A program made the translations under genes and the position numbers. A stretch of 64,000 nt of DNA from contig NZ_AZQN01000002.1 of NCBI RefSeq assembly GCF_000566685.1, positions 1 to 64,000 on the forward strand. The letters run 5' to 3'. Shown piece after piece: positions 53,862 to 63,800 of the stretch. The DNA comes from Dyadobacter tibetensis Y620-1 (lineage in GTDB: Bacteria > Bacteroidota > Bacteroidia > Cytophagales > Spirosomataceae). Below the pieces are notes generated by a model. That model was not told where the DNA came from. It made no database searches and worked only from the letters and a program-made list of their open reading frames with translations. Positions within the stretch are counted from its first letter, which is position 1, and each line of letters opens with the position of its first letter.

Positions 53862-54940
53862 ATTTTCTCAACCATTAAGGCTGCGTTGCCCCCGCCAAAT
53901 CCCGAGGCGGTTTTCAAAAAGCAGTTAAATTCTTTAACCTTATTATTGGCCAATACATTTAAGGGCTGGCTTGTTCCCAACTTTTCGAAACCCAGGCTTT
54001 TCAGTTGTACACCATGCCTCAACATTTGCATAGTAGCAACAGTTTCCAATACGCCCGCAGCACCTAAGGTATGGCCAAAATATCCTTTAAGGCTAAGCAG
54101 GGGTAGGTTCTGAAGGCCCAGTCGATTAATAGCGATGGCCTCCATCTCGTCGTTATACTGGGTGGCAGTACCATGAACAGACAGCAGGTCCAGATCTGCA
54201 GCCTGTTTCTGATGCCTGGCCATGGTGCGCCTTACGGCGCGTACCAGCCCTTCGCCCGTACGTGAAGGGCCAGAGATATGATTGGCATCGTTGGAGGAGT
54301 AACCTGCCAGCAGGCTTAAGGGCTCTTCTTTAAATATCCCCCGATTACGGCTGACCACCACTCCCGCTGCCGCTTCCCCTAGCGTAATCCCTTTCCGGGC
54401 TATGTCGAAGGGAGCGCAGGGTTTATCGCTAATGGCATACAGGGACTGAAACCCGTTGATAACGAACTGAGAAGCCAGATCGGCCGCGATTACAATTACA
54501 TGTTCCGCTTCACCAGCAGCCACCAATTCGTCGGCTATATTAATCGCTTGCACACCGGAGATACAGGCATTGGAAACGATTAAAGGCAATCTTTTCAGAT
54601 CGAAGGCTTTTTGCAGGGGGTGCATCACCCCATCGAAAGGGCGGTCGAGGTGATCGTCCACAGCTCCTTTGGTAGCACTGACGATTACCTGGGTGGAAGC
54701 GTGCCACAAAAGGGAAGCATCTATCGCCTGGGAAACAGCCTGGAGGCAGTCAAATACCAGAGAATGAAAGCGTCGATCGGTGGTTAGGGCATCAAATCGG
54801 GCCAAAGGAAGCTTTTCATGATGGAGTCCTACCTGGTCTACCCATCCAATCGCTGAACGATTGGCCAGCATGGACTTCCAATTTTCCTCCGTCGAGGCCC
54901 CCATAGGACTGATCATCGTTTCAGCTCCAATATACATCAT
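53858..54940 (-). CDS. Beta-ketoacyl-ACP synthase
   Basis: 360-residue ketosynthase with Cys126 in IVSNACISGVQAINIA, His in LLSVHGTATQYNDE and His in LKGYFGHTLGAAGVLE, so catalytically complete. Shorter than FabF. Upstream of the degenerate KS with a 4-base overlap, possibly forming a heterodimer with it. One of three active KS in the cluster. Confidence 0.9.
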   Translation of the reverse strand: MMYIGAETMISPMGASTEENWKSMLANRSAIGWVDQVGLHHEKLPLARFDALTTDRRFHSLVFDCLQAVSQAIDASLLWHASTQVIVSATKGAVDDHLDRPFDGVMHPLQKAFDLKRLPLIVSNACISGVQAINIADELVAAGEAEHVIVIAADLASQFVINGFQSLYAISDKPCAPFDIARKGITLGEAAAGVVVSRNRGIFKEEPLSLLAGYSSNDANHISGPSRTGEGLVRAVRRTMARHQKQAADLDLLSVHGTATQYNDEMEAIAINRLGLQNLPLLSLKGYFGHTLGAAGVLETVATMQMLRHGVQLKSLGFEKLGTSQPLNVLANNKVKEFNCFLKTASGFGGGNAALMVEKI

Positions 54941-54967
54941 GACAACCTGCTGTTCTGTTGGTTTATG

Positions 54968-55381
54968 TTAGATTTGATGTTTCTCTTTCCAGGCGCGGTA
55001 AAACTCTGGTGTGATCAATTCCAGTTCTCTGGACTCACGACGCAGAAATACCTGCATGGTCTGCCCAGCCGCCGCAAGTTGCCCGGTAGACATATTAATA
55101 ACCTCATAGCTAAAGAGCACCTTAGCCGAACGGCTAGGGTGGTATCGCGTTATTACCTTAATTTTTTGTCCATAATAAACGGGGGCCTTATGATCGATTT
55201 CCGACTTGACAATGGGTGTAAAAAAGCCATGATCGAAAATGGTGAGATATTCCAAGCCATATTGTTTCCCGAATGCTTCCCTGCCATCTTCGAAAAACTT
55301 CAGGTAATTGCCATGCCATACCACTCCCATCGCGTCGGTTTCACTAAAGCGTATCTCTATTTCAATTTCGGACGAAAGCAT
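54968..55381 (-). CDS. Acyl-CoA/ACP thioesterase (4-hydroxybenzoyl-CoA thioesterase-like)
   Basis: 137-residue hotdog protein: IRFSETDAMGVVWHGNYLKFFEDGREAFGKQYG is the thioesterase motif with the catalytic Asp. APVYYGQKIKVITRYHPS follows. It may release or proofread polyene intermediates. 27 bases upstream of the KS gene at 54940. Confidence 0.88.
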   Translation of the reverse strand: MLSSEIEIEIRFSETDAMGVVWHGNYLKFFEDGREAFGKQYGLEYLTIFDHGFFTPIVKSEIDHKAPVYYGQKIKVITRYHPSRSAKVLFSYEVINMSTGQLAAAGQTMQVFLRRESRELELITPEFYRAWKEKHQI

Positions 55382-55468
55382 TATATTGAATCAATTTTTT
55401 TTGTTAACAAGAATAGACAAAATTGTGTTGGAAGCCTATTCTTTGCAAGAAAAAACGAAAAACCTTGA

Positions 55469-55882
55469 TTAGGCCAATACAATTTTCATCTCGCATTCCA
55501 ATAAAAGTATTTCGTCCAAATAACATCTCCCACTCACCATCACGATATTATCGAGCCGGTGCGTAGGCGTGACGACGGTTCGTATCTGGCTACCCACCTC
55601 CGGGAGGCTATAGACCTCTACCCTGGTAATGGAACCAATATAACCTCTTCTTGGCGCCTCACCTTCTTCCCCTGTCAGGGTTCCAAAGCCAGCGGCGCTG
55701 GTCTGTGCCACATTTTCCAGCATTCCACTCTCAGTAAACAGCCCCTGGCTTACGAGGGTGTTTTCCGGATCTACAAAAAGGGTAGATACGAAGCGATCGG
55801 GCGCTACGGACAGGATGGAATCGACCATCACAAAAGGGGCACGTTGGGGGATAATGTCGGTGATCGACTGTTTTTCAATCAT
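55469..55882 (-). CDS. Hotdog-fold 3-hydroxyacyl-ACP dehydratase-like protein
   Basis: 137 residues. IIPQRAPFVMVDSIL at the start and LFTESGMLENVAQTSAAGFGTL in the active-site helix, resembling the dehydratase partner of aryl polyene synthases. The usual His is not obvious in the motif I would expect (compare GHFPGNP in the 47431 gene). Overlaps the acyltransferase gene by 8 bases. Confidence 0.75.
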   Translation of the reverse strand: MIEKQSITDIIPQRAPFVMVDSILSVAPDRFVSTLFVDPENTLVSQGLFTESGMLENVAQTSAAGFGTLTGEEGEAPRRGYIGSITRVEVYSLPEVGSQIRTVVTPTHRLDNIVMVSGRCYLDEILLLECEMKIVLA

Positions 55883-56747
55883 TTATCGTATAGTCAAAGT
55901 AATTAAACCACTGTTCCGGATACTGTTTCAGTTTCTTTTCCAGGGTTTGGATATACAATTTAGCAATTTCTTCGGGTTTATGTCTGGAAAATATTGGCGT
56001 CGTTGCACTCAAATGGTAATGGAAGGGGCCATTTTTATTCGCAAAAACGAAAGTTACCGGTGCGTCGAATTTTGAGGCGATGGTAAAGGGCCCCAAGGGA
56101 AATCGTGCTTTAGCGTTAAGGAAGTCCATTTCAAGATACCGGGCTCCTTCCAGGTAACGGTCGGCATGAAGGGCTACAAATTCATTTTTCCGAAGTGCAT
56201 TACGAATGGCGATGACGTGCGACAGGTCATCTTTGATAGGGATAATCTGGAAACGGGACCCGCCAGTGGTCTCTTCCATAAGATTCTTGATACTCTCGAC
56301 CTCGGCATCCAACATAACGATATGGATGGTAGGGGTAATGCGGCCCTCCAGCAAGTTGCCGGCGGTCTCCCAGTTACCTACATGCGCACTCAGGAGGATC
56401 CCCCCCTTCCCTGCTTCCCGCATGGCTATAAGGTGGGCTTCATTTTCGAAAGTATGGGTGAACTGATGACCTCGTCCCAGCAAAAAGGCGGCCCGGTCTA
56501 TCAGGGTCTGGCCAAAAATATAAAAATTTTCCTGAGCTAGCTTTTTGGATTCCGCCGTGGTGTAACCAAGAAAAACCTGATAAAAACTTATCAGAGCCCT
56601 TCGGGGCCTGGCGGAGAAAAGAAAGTAATAATTAGTTACAATTTTGAGCAAAGCATATATTCTCCTGATGGGAATACGCCCTATAAAAAACAGGAATATC
56701 TTGTATCCTATTAATGAACCCTTCGTCTTACCGTCCCAACGGCTCAT
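55875..56747 (-). CDS. LpxL/HtrB-like lysophospholipid acyltransferase
   Basis: 290 residues. The H-x4-D/E-type motif SAHVGNWETAGNLL, then HADRYLEGARYLEMDFL, FPLGPFTIASKFDAPVTFVFANK. Membrane-bound acyltransferase that could esterify the polyene to a glycerolipid or dialkylresorcinol-type backbone. Three bases from the ACP gene upstream, overlaps the dehydratase gene downstream. Confidence 0.88.
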   Translation of the reverse strand: MSRWDGKTKGSLIGYKIFLFFIGRIPIRRIYALLKIVTNYYFLFSARPRRALISFYQVFLGYTTAESKKLAQENFYIFGQTLIDRAAFLLGRGHQFTHTFENEAHLIAMREAGKGGILLSAHVGNWETAGNLLEGRITPTIHIVMLDAEVESIKNLMEETTGGSRFQIIPIKDDLSHVIAIRNALRKNEFVALHADRYLEGARYLEMDFLNAKARFPLGPFTIASKFDAPVTFVFANKNGPFHYHLSATTPIFSRHKPEEIAKLYIQTLEKKLKQYPEQWFNYFDYTIND

Positions 56748-56750
56748 TAT

Positions 56751-57017
56751 TTAGCGTCCAAGTTTTTGCCGTACCAGGCTATAAAAATCGCTAAAGGTTA
56801 CGATACCTTTGAAGTCTTCACCCGTAAGTTTAATATTCAGATGCTCTTCAATAAGAACGACCAGATCTACATAGTCAAGGCTATCCAGATCCAGGGTTTC
56901 CTTAAGACTATTTTCAGGAAGGATATCGGAAGGGTCAATTTCAAATTCCTCCGCCAAAAACTCACGGACTCCTTCGATGATCTCTTCAAATGCTATTTTT
57001 TCGTCGTTTACATACAT
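56751..57017 (-). CDS. Acyl carrier protein
   Basis: 88 residues, phosphopantetheine site ETLDLDSLDYVDLVVLIEEH (Ser46), acidic. First gene of the middle transcription unit, after a 193-base gap; a TAAATTTG on the minus strand (57153-57146) may be its -7 box. Confidence 0.92.
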   Translation of the reverse strand: MYVNDEKIAFEEIIEGVREFLAEEFEIDPSDILPENSLKETLDLDSLDYVDLVVLIEEHLNIKLTGEDFKGIVTFSDFYSLVRQKLGR

Positions 57018-57210
57018 ACTACAAAATTAATTTATTCTGACTGATAGTTCTAAGTCCTTCCCAAGTTTTCTGGATTAATCCTTCTAATTCTCTTCAAAAG
57101 ACAACAATCAACTCATCTTCCCGAAGCCGGCTGCTTAGCTTCCAACAAATTTACAATTTTCTAATCCTACTTTTTATACCGTTCACATAAACATTTCCGG
57201 TATAAACGCT

Positions 57211-58434
57211 TTATTCACCCGGTTTCCTGAGAATGAGCGCCGAATTGGTTCCGCCAAAGCCAAAGCTATTGGACAGGAAACAATCGAACTTTCGCTGAAC
57301 GGTCTGACCGATAATATTAATACGAGCAGAGTCTTCGTCTGGATTTTCGAAATTGATATTAGGAGCAATAAAATCGTTTTGCATCATCAATATAGAATAG
57401 ACGATCTCGCTGGCTCCTGCCATCCAACACTCGTGCCCGGTCATGGACTTGGTGGAACTCACCGGAACATTTCCTCCAAATAACTCGTAAATGGCTCTAG
57501 CCTCGCTACTATCCCCCACGGCCGTGGAGGTTGCATGCGCATTGATATAGTCGATCTGGTCGGTTCGGATGGCGTTGGCTCGCATCGCCATACGCATGGC
57601 ACGTACCTGACCCTCTATATTGGGGTTAGAAATATGTTCCCCATTGGAGGAAAAGCCATAACCCACCACCTCAGCGAGAATAGGTGCCCCCCTACGGATG
57701 GCCTCATCATAGGACTCCAGAATCACCGTTGCAGCTCCCCCGCTGGGAATAAGCCCATCCCGGTCTCGATCGAAGGGTCGGGAGGCTTTGCCGGGGTCCG
57801 ACTCTCGTACCGAAAATGTCCCCAGGCCATCGAAACTGGACATAGCCTCCTGGTTAATCTCCTGAGCCCCTCCGCAAATCACCCTGTCCTGAAGACCTTG
57901 GCTGATCATAAGATAACCCATCCCTATGGCATGAGAGCCTGAGGCGCAGGCGGCACTCAGGGTAAAATTGATCCCCCGGAGTTTAAGGATGGTGGACAGA
58001 TTCATATTGACAGTGCTATTCATATTCTGAAAAATAGCCCCACTGCCAATCAAGGTCGTATCCTTCTTTTCACGCACCTTGTCCGAAGCTTCGACGACGG
58101 AGGCGGCGGTGCTGTCGTTGCCAAAAATGATCCCTGTTTCTGTGGTTTCCAGAAAATCCACATCCAACCCGGCCTGAAGGAGCGCCTGATGAGTGGACAT
58201 ATAAGCATATTCGGCAGGCTCATGCATGCCCATACGTTGCCGACGCGAGAGAAGGGGTTTGAGGTCGGGGCGGGCTACCATGCCCGTCAGGGCAGACCGA
58301 TAGCCATAAGCTTTCCTGATTGGATCGAAAATGATGCCACTTTCACCTTTATACAAGGAATCTCTTACCTGATCGATGCTCGTTCCCAGGCAGGAATAGA
58401 TTCCCATTCCTGTTACTACTACGCGCTTGCTCAT
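57211..58434 (-). CDS. Beta-ketoacyl-ACP synthase
   Basis: 407 residues with Cys163 in FTLSAACASGSHAIG, His in INAHATSTAVGD and His in STKSMTGHECWMAGASE. FabF/FabB-like and catalytically complete. Lies 2 bases after fabG in a lyase-fabG-KS unit, so it may act in chain initiation from the aromatic starter. Confidence 0.92.
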   Translation of the reverse strand: MSKRVVVTGMGIYSCLGTSIDQVRDSLYKGESGIIFDPIRKAYGYRSALTGMVARPDLKPLLSRRQRMGMHEPAEYAYMSTHQALLQAGLDVDFLETTETGIIFGNDSTAASVVEASDKVREKKDTTLIGSGAIFQNMNSTVNMNLSTILKLRGINFTLSAACASGSHAIGMGYLMISQGLQDRVICGGAQEINQEAMSSFDGLGTFSVRESDPGKASRPFDRDRDGLIPSGGAATVILESYDEAIRRGAPILAEVVGYGFSSNGEHISNPNIEGQVRAMRMAMRANAIRTDQIDYINAHATSTAVGDSSEARAIYELFGGNVPVSSTKSMTGHECWMAGASEIVYSILMMQNDFIAPNINFENPDEDSARINIIGQTVQRKFDCFLSNSFGFGGTNSALILRKPGE

Positions 58435-58436
58435 GA

Positions 58437-59168
58437 TTATGAATATATCCCTCCGTTGATATTAATTACTTCTCCGGTAATATAAGCGGCCTTATCTGAT
58501 ACTAAAAAACTTACCAAATGGGCTACCTCATCTGCCCGGCCAAAACGGTTGACCGGAATCATTTGTTTCAATTCGGCTTCGTTTAGCTCACTGGTCATAT
58601 CACTGCTGATAAAACCCGGAGCCACGGCATTCACGGTGATCTTGCGCTTGGCAACTTCCTGTGCCAGGGCCTTGGTAGCGGCTACGATAGCACCTTTGGC
58701 AGCAGAATAATTGGTCTGTCCCGCCACACCCTTCATACCCGAAACGGAAGCAATATTGACTATCCTACCCGACCTTTTGCGCAGCATCTCCTGGATGGCA
58801 TTCTGGGTGACATTGAAAAGCCCTTTGGTAGAAATGTCCATGACCTCATCCCAATCCTGCTCCGACATCCACATAAAAAGCCCATCTCGGGTCACCCCTG
58901 CGTTATTCACCAGAACCTGTATATTTTTTTCAGGATTACCCGTTTTCCAATCGTTAAGGGCCTGATCTACCTCCACCTTATTCTGTACACGAAAAGGCAG
59001 CAACTCCCCGTCTCCTCCTTCTGCTCTGATGAGTCTCAGGGTTTCTTCAGCAGCTTCCTGATTGCTGGCATAATTTACCAAAATATATAACTGGTGATCC
59101 TGAGACAGTTGCAGGGCTATGGCCCTTCCTATCCCCCGGGATGCACCGGTAACTAAAGCACACTTCAT
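58437..59168 (-). CDS. 3-oxoacyl-ACP reductase (FabG-like)
   Basis: 243-residue classical SDR: VTGASRGIGRAIAL, NNAGVTRDG, catalytic Ser near 141, Y154-x3-K158 in NYSAAKGA. Reduces 3-ketoacyl-ACP in polyene assembly. Starts 4 bases before the lyase stop (ATGA overlap). Confidence 0.93.
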   Translation of the reverse strand: MKCALVTGASRGIGRAIALQLSQDHQLYILVNYASNQEAAEETLRLIRAEGGDGELLPFRVQNKVEVDQALNDWKTGNPEKNIQVLVNNAGVTRDGLFMWMSEQDWDEVMDISTKGLFNVTQNAIQEMLRKRSGRIVNIASVSGMKGVAGQTNYSAAKGAIVAATKALAQEVAKRKITVNAVAPGFISSDMTSELNEAELKQMIPVNRFGRADEVAHLVSFLVSDKAAYITGEVININGGIYS

Positions 59169-60694
59169 AATTCAAAATGGGTTTCTTTCAATAATACACA
59201 GACAGAGGCTATGGCTTCAGCCTGTGGTACATCTTCCAGCACAAAGGAGGCCTTGGTTCTAATGAGGCTGTAAACCTCCCTGGCTTTGGGGGACAGTCGC
59301 TCTCTTTCGGCCTCCGAAAGTAGGTCTATGGCCTGGCAGAGGGCCATCAGGTGGATCGCCATAACCTGGTAACCGTTTTCCAGCACCTGCCTGGCCATCA
59401 CGGCACTGTTGGTTCCCATGCTAACAATATCCTGATTATCATTATTATTTGGAATACTGTGTACATACATCGATCCACATAGCGCCTGATTTTCGGCAGT
59501 GGTAGACGTGGCCGTAAACTGCACCCCTTGAAAACCAAAATTTAACCCCCAGGTTCCAGCGTTTAGAAAGGGCGGAAATCGGTTGTTGAGCTTGCTATTC
59601 ATTAAAAAATTCAGCTGTCGCTCCATCAACATGGTAAGCTTGGTAAGCACCAGTTTAAGCTTATCCATTTCCAGGGAGATATAATCTCCATGAAAATTGC
59701 CCCCATGGTACACATTATTTTCTTCCGGATTGACTATCGGATTATCATTGGTCGAGTTCAGTTCGTTTTCAACCACCAACTGAGCATAGTTCAGGGTATC
59801 CAGTACCGGCCCTATTACCTGCGGTACGCATCGAATAGAATAATATTCCTGTATTTTTCTCTCAAATTCTCTTTTTTGTAGGGCAGAGTCATCTTTAAAT
59901 AACTCCTCCCGATTGCGTATCATTTGGCTGCCAGCTACAAATGCCCTCATTTTCTCCGCCACCATTCGCTGCCCTTCATGGAGTTTTACGGCATTGAGCT
60001 GTAGCGAAAACGAGTCGTCGAAGGCTTCAATCACTTCATTTAACAAGGCCGAAGCCGCTATACCCCAAGTGGTTAACCGATGTGCATAAATCAGGTTGAC
60101 GGCGGCAATGCCCGTCATACAGGAGGTGCCATTGATCAACCCCAACCCATCTCTCAGTTGCATGCGTAGGGGTTTTATATCCAACATGTCCAATACCTGA
60201 CTCGTAGGCCGGCGCAGACCACCATAATAAACATGCCCCTCGCCAATCAGATTCAGTCCTAAATGCGAAAGCTGTACCAGATCACCACTCGCTCCAACAC
60301 TACCATGTTCGAAGATCTCGGGCACAATGCCATGATTTAAAAACAGGATCAACTGATGGATAACCGCCGTGCTTACCCCCGAATTTCCCTGTAAAAAGGC
60401 ATTTAAGCGCGCTACCATTACGCTGCGGGCATACACTTCATCCAATGGCTTGCCCATTCCACTGGCATGGCTTCGAATCAGATTGTACTGCAGACTATTC
60501 AGCTTATCAGTCTCGATACGGAACTGTGCCATAGGCCCGAAGCCGGTATTGATTCCATAAATAATCTTGTCTTTAGAAAAATCGGTTAGAAACTGAAAAG
60601 ATTGAGAGACCTTCTCTAATGCATCTTCCTTCAGAACAACTTCTTGCTTATGAATGGCATACCGCTCAATATGAGCCAGTGAAATATAATTCAT
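59165..60694 (-). CDS. Aromatic amino-acid ammonia-lyase (HAL/TAL family)
   Basis: 509-residue MIO enzyme. GSVGASGDLVQLSHL holds the Ala-Ser-Gly (135-137) that forms the MIO cofactor. NLIRSHASGMG is the substrate-selectivity region, and NGTSCMTGIAAVN, NDNPIV and QFTATSTTAEN-type segments follow. In flexirubin and some aryl-polyene clusters this gene is a tyrosine (or phenylalanine) ammonia-lyase giving 4-coumarate or cinnamate as starter. The family also contains histidine lyases, and selectivity cannot be read with certainty from the motif. No hut genes are nearby, which favours the pigment role. Confidence 0.85.
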   Translation of the reverse strand: MNYISLAHIERYAIHKQEVVLKEDALEKVSQSFQFLTDFSKDKIIYGINTGFGPMAQFRIETDKLNSLQYNLIRSHASGMGKPLDEVYARSVMVARLNAFLQGNSGVSTAVIHQLILFLNHGIVPEIFEHGSVGASGDLVQLSHLGLNLIGEGHVYYGGLRRPTSQVLDMLDIKPLRMQLRDGLGLINGTSCMTGIAAVNLIYAHRLTTWGIAASALLNEVIEAFDDSFSLQLNAVKLHEGQRMVAEKMRAFVAGSQMIRNREELFKDDSALQKREFERKIQEYYSIRCVPQVIGPVLDTLNYAQLVVENELNSTNDNPIVNPEENNVYHGGNFHGDYISLEMDKLKLVLTKLTMLMERQLNFLMNSKLNNRFPPFLNAGTWGLNFGFQGVQFTATSTTAENQALCGSMYVHSIPNNNDNQDIVSMGTNSAVMARQVLENGYQVMAIHLMALCQAIDLLSEAERERLSPKAREVYSLIRTKASFVLEDVPQAEAIASVCVLLKETHFEL

Positions 60695-60845
60695 TAATTA
60701 TTTCGAGAGTTAAAAATATGGCGTAAAATAAAGGTTTTTTTGTCGGTTTGTCAAACCAATGGCTCATTGGAGTGGCTTAGCCAATAACTTGGCAAGGCTA
60801 ATACATTTGCTTAATTTTGCGGCGAACGCTCGACTACTACCATAC
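60695..60845. promoter_or_regulatory. Divergent promoter/operator region of lyase and MMPL genes
   Basis: 151 bases with three dyads: GGTTTG-T-CAAACC (60745-60757), CCAATG-GCT-CATTGG (60756-60770) and GCCAA-TAAC-TTGGC (60780-60793). A TACATTTG (60802-60809) may be the -7 box for the rightward MMPL gene. The first dyad contains TTTG on the minus strand at a distance suited to a leftward promoter. Confidence 0.5.
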
Positions 60846-63800
60846 ATGCCCGGAGAACTATTCGTTAAGTTAAATGCACTCCTGATCCGAAACAAAGGTG
60901 CTTTTTATATAAGCCTAGCCATAATAACCGGGATTCTGGGCTATGGAGTCTCCCGCCTCCGCATATCTGAAAGCATTTTTGCCACCCTGCCGAAGGGTAA
61001 ATCTTTTCAGGAATTTAACCGTTTGGTTGAAAGTAAAAACTTCATCAATCAAATTGTATTTTCCTTAGAAAGAGCACCTGGGCAGGATCTTTATGAAACG
61101 GAAGAGAGGGTGATGGAGCTGGCCGACAGCCTACAGACCTTTTCCCGAATCACCCATATCTCCGAATCACACCCAGATGCACAGCAGATCATCTACCAAT
61201 GGAGTCGGCAGAATTTCGCGGTGCTTATCGACAGTAGCTATTATGCGGTGTTCGACCACCGCACACATCCTGATTCGATTGGCAATACAGTGGCAAAGGT
61301 CCGCCAGCAACTACTGGCTCCTGGGGGAGGCTTTGTAAAATCCTTTCTCCTCGACGATCCTCTTGGGCTCAGCAGTCCCTATTTTCAGCAGCTTAATAAA
61401 ACCAATAACAGATCTAACCTGACGGTAGAGGACGGACTTCTGCTTAGTGCCGATGGCCGACAAGTCATGGTGCTGGCCAATACGGCCTATCCTTCCGGAG
61501 ACTCCCGACAAGATCTACTTCTTTCTGAGGAGCTGGATGCATTCAAAGAACGGTGGAACCTCCGGTATCCCGACCAGCCATTGCAGTATTTCGGCACATT
61601 CGAAATATCGGCTCGCAACGCCAAGCAGATTAAAACCGACAGCTACCTCACTGCCCTATTATCTCTGGGTCTGATCCTTTCCCTATTATACTGGTATTAT
61701 AGAAAAATCGGAATTCCTCTTTTGCTCGCCCTTCCCGGTGCTTTCGGGGCCTTATTTGCCCTGGGGATGATCGGTTTCTTCCGTCCCGAAGTGTCAGGCC
61801 TCTCCCTGGCCACAGGGGCCGCAATTTTCGGAATACTCCTGGACTATGCCATTCATTTCTTTACGCATTATCAGCATGAAAGATCGATTTCCCGAGTCCT
61901 GAACGACATAAGTGCACCCTTGCTCACCGGGAGCTTTACCACCCTTCTAGCCTTTGGTGCACTGCTATTTGCCAACTCAAGCGTATTACAAGATTTCGGA
62001 CTGTTCGCTTCTTTGGGGCTTTTTGGAGCTGCCCTCTTTACTCTTGTCGCCCTGCCCGTGCTGATTCATAGTTGGGGACTTAAATGGGACCACACTTCCA
62101 AGGGAGCACCCAGGCTCCCAGGCCTTAGCCCCGTTTGGAATCGATATCCCTTCATGACCTTGGGCTTTATTTTCTTGGCTACTTTATTTTTCTTATATCA
62201 CGCCCAAAATATCCGATTCGATAGTCAGTTTGAAAACCTTAGCCTTCAGGACGAAGGACTTCAAAGCCGGGAAGCACAGCTGACAGGCCTCGATCCTTCT
62301 AAGGAGAAACGTATCTATGTTTTTGCCGAAAACGCAGACCAGCAAAAAGCCGCCGAGGCCAATTTTCGAGCCTATCAGCTTTTGACTAACCTTCAGTCGA
62401 AGGGAATGGTAGGTAACTTTCTCTCCGCCGCTGCCTGGGTGATTCCCCAGCCGACTCACAGGTTACGTACGCAACGCTGGGAAACATACTGGACCCCGGA
62501 AAAAAAACAGGAGACCATAAGCCTTCTAAGGCAACAGGCGTCCCAGCAGGGTTTTGAACCAGATGCTTTTGAGGGGTTCGAGAGCTGGTTAAACCGGAGC
62601 GATACCACCGGGCACCCACATGCCCTTTTGGAACGAATCGGGATGGGCAATCTGGTAAATACCGAAGCAACGAAAACAACCTATATTACTCCTATCACCC
62701 TGCCCAATACGTCCGTAGCCGGCGTTAAGGAGCGACTCAGGAGCCTGGAAGGAATTGTAGTATTCGATCGTGGGGAATTAGCTTCTGAACTGGTAACCCT
62801 GGTAAAAGACGACTTTAACTACCTTCTGGCCCTCTCGGCTTCAGTAGTATTTATCACGCTACTCCTTGTTTTTGGACGTATAGAACTGGCCTTGCTCACC
62901 TTTTTGCCTATGGTTATTAGCTGGATATGGATATTGGGCATGGCGGCTTTACTAGGCATCGAATTCAATTTTGTCAATGTCGTGGTGACCACCTTTATAT
63001 TCGGGTTGGGCGACGACTTCAGCATCTTTGTGAGCAATGGTTTGCTGCAGAAATATCAATACCGTCGAAATAGCCTTGCCTCCTACCGGAGTGCCATCTT
63101 GCTCTCCGGGTTTACCACCCTCCTGGGAACAGGTTGTCTTATATTTGCAAAACATCCCGCAATTCACAGCATTGCCTTGATTAGTATGCTGGGGATCACC
63201 TGTATTTTGCTCATGTCTTTCGTAGTGCAACCGGTTCTGTTTCACATTTTCATACAAAATCGAATAGATAAAGGCAAGGCACCGGTAACCTTTCTCCCTT
63301 TTCTGATCAGCGTCAGCAGCTTCACCTATTTTCTGGTAGGCTGCCTCATCATGCATTCGCATCTGGTGACCATTGCCCTTTTGCCGATCAGCAGAATTAA
63401 GAAACGCAATTTAATGAATGGGGCTCTATCCTTCTACGCCAGAACAGTTATCTACTCGGGCCCACATGTCCGTAAAAATATCAGTGGACTGGCTCATATA
63501 AATCCTGAAAAACCGGCCATCTTCATTGCAAACCATAGCTCCTTTCTGGATATATTGCTCACCATTATGATCAATCCCAGGATGGTATTGATGGTCAAAG
63601 GCTGGGTATACAACTCTCCATTTTTCGGTCCACTGATCCGCTATGCCGGTTATATGCATGCTGAGAATGGTCCGGAAAAAAATCTGGCTGATGCCCGGAA
63701 ACTTATTGCAGATGGCTATTCTATCTTGTTATTTCCTGAAGGTACCCGATCTCCGGACGGCAGAATAGCGCGATTTCACAAAGGAGCCTTCCTGCTGGCC

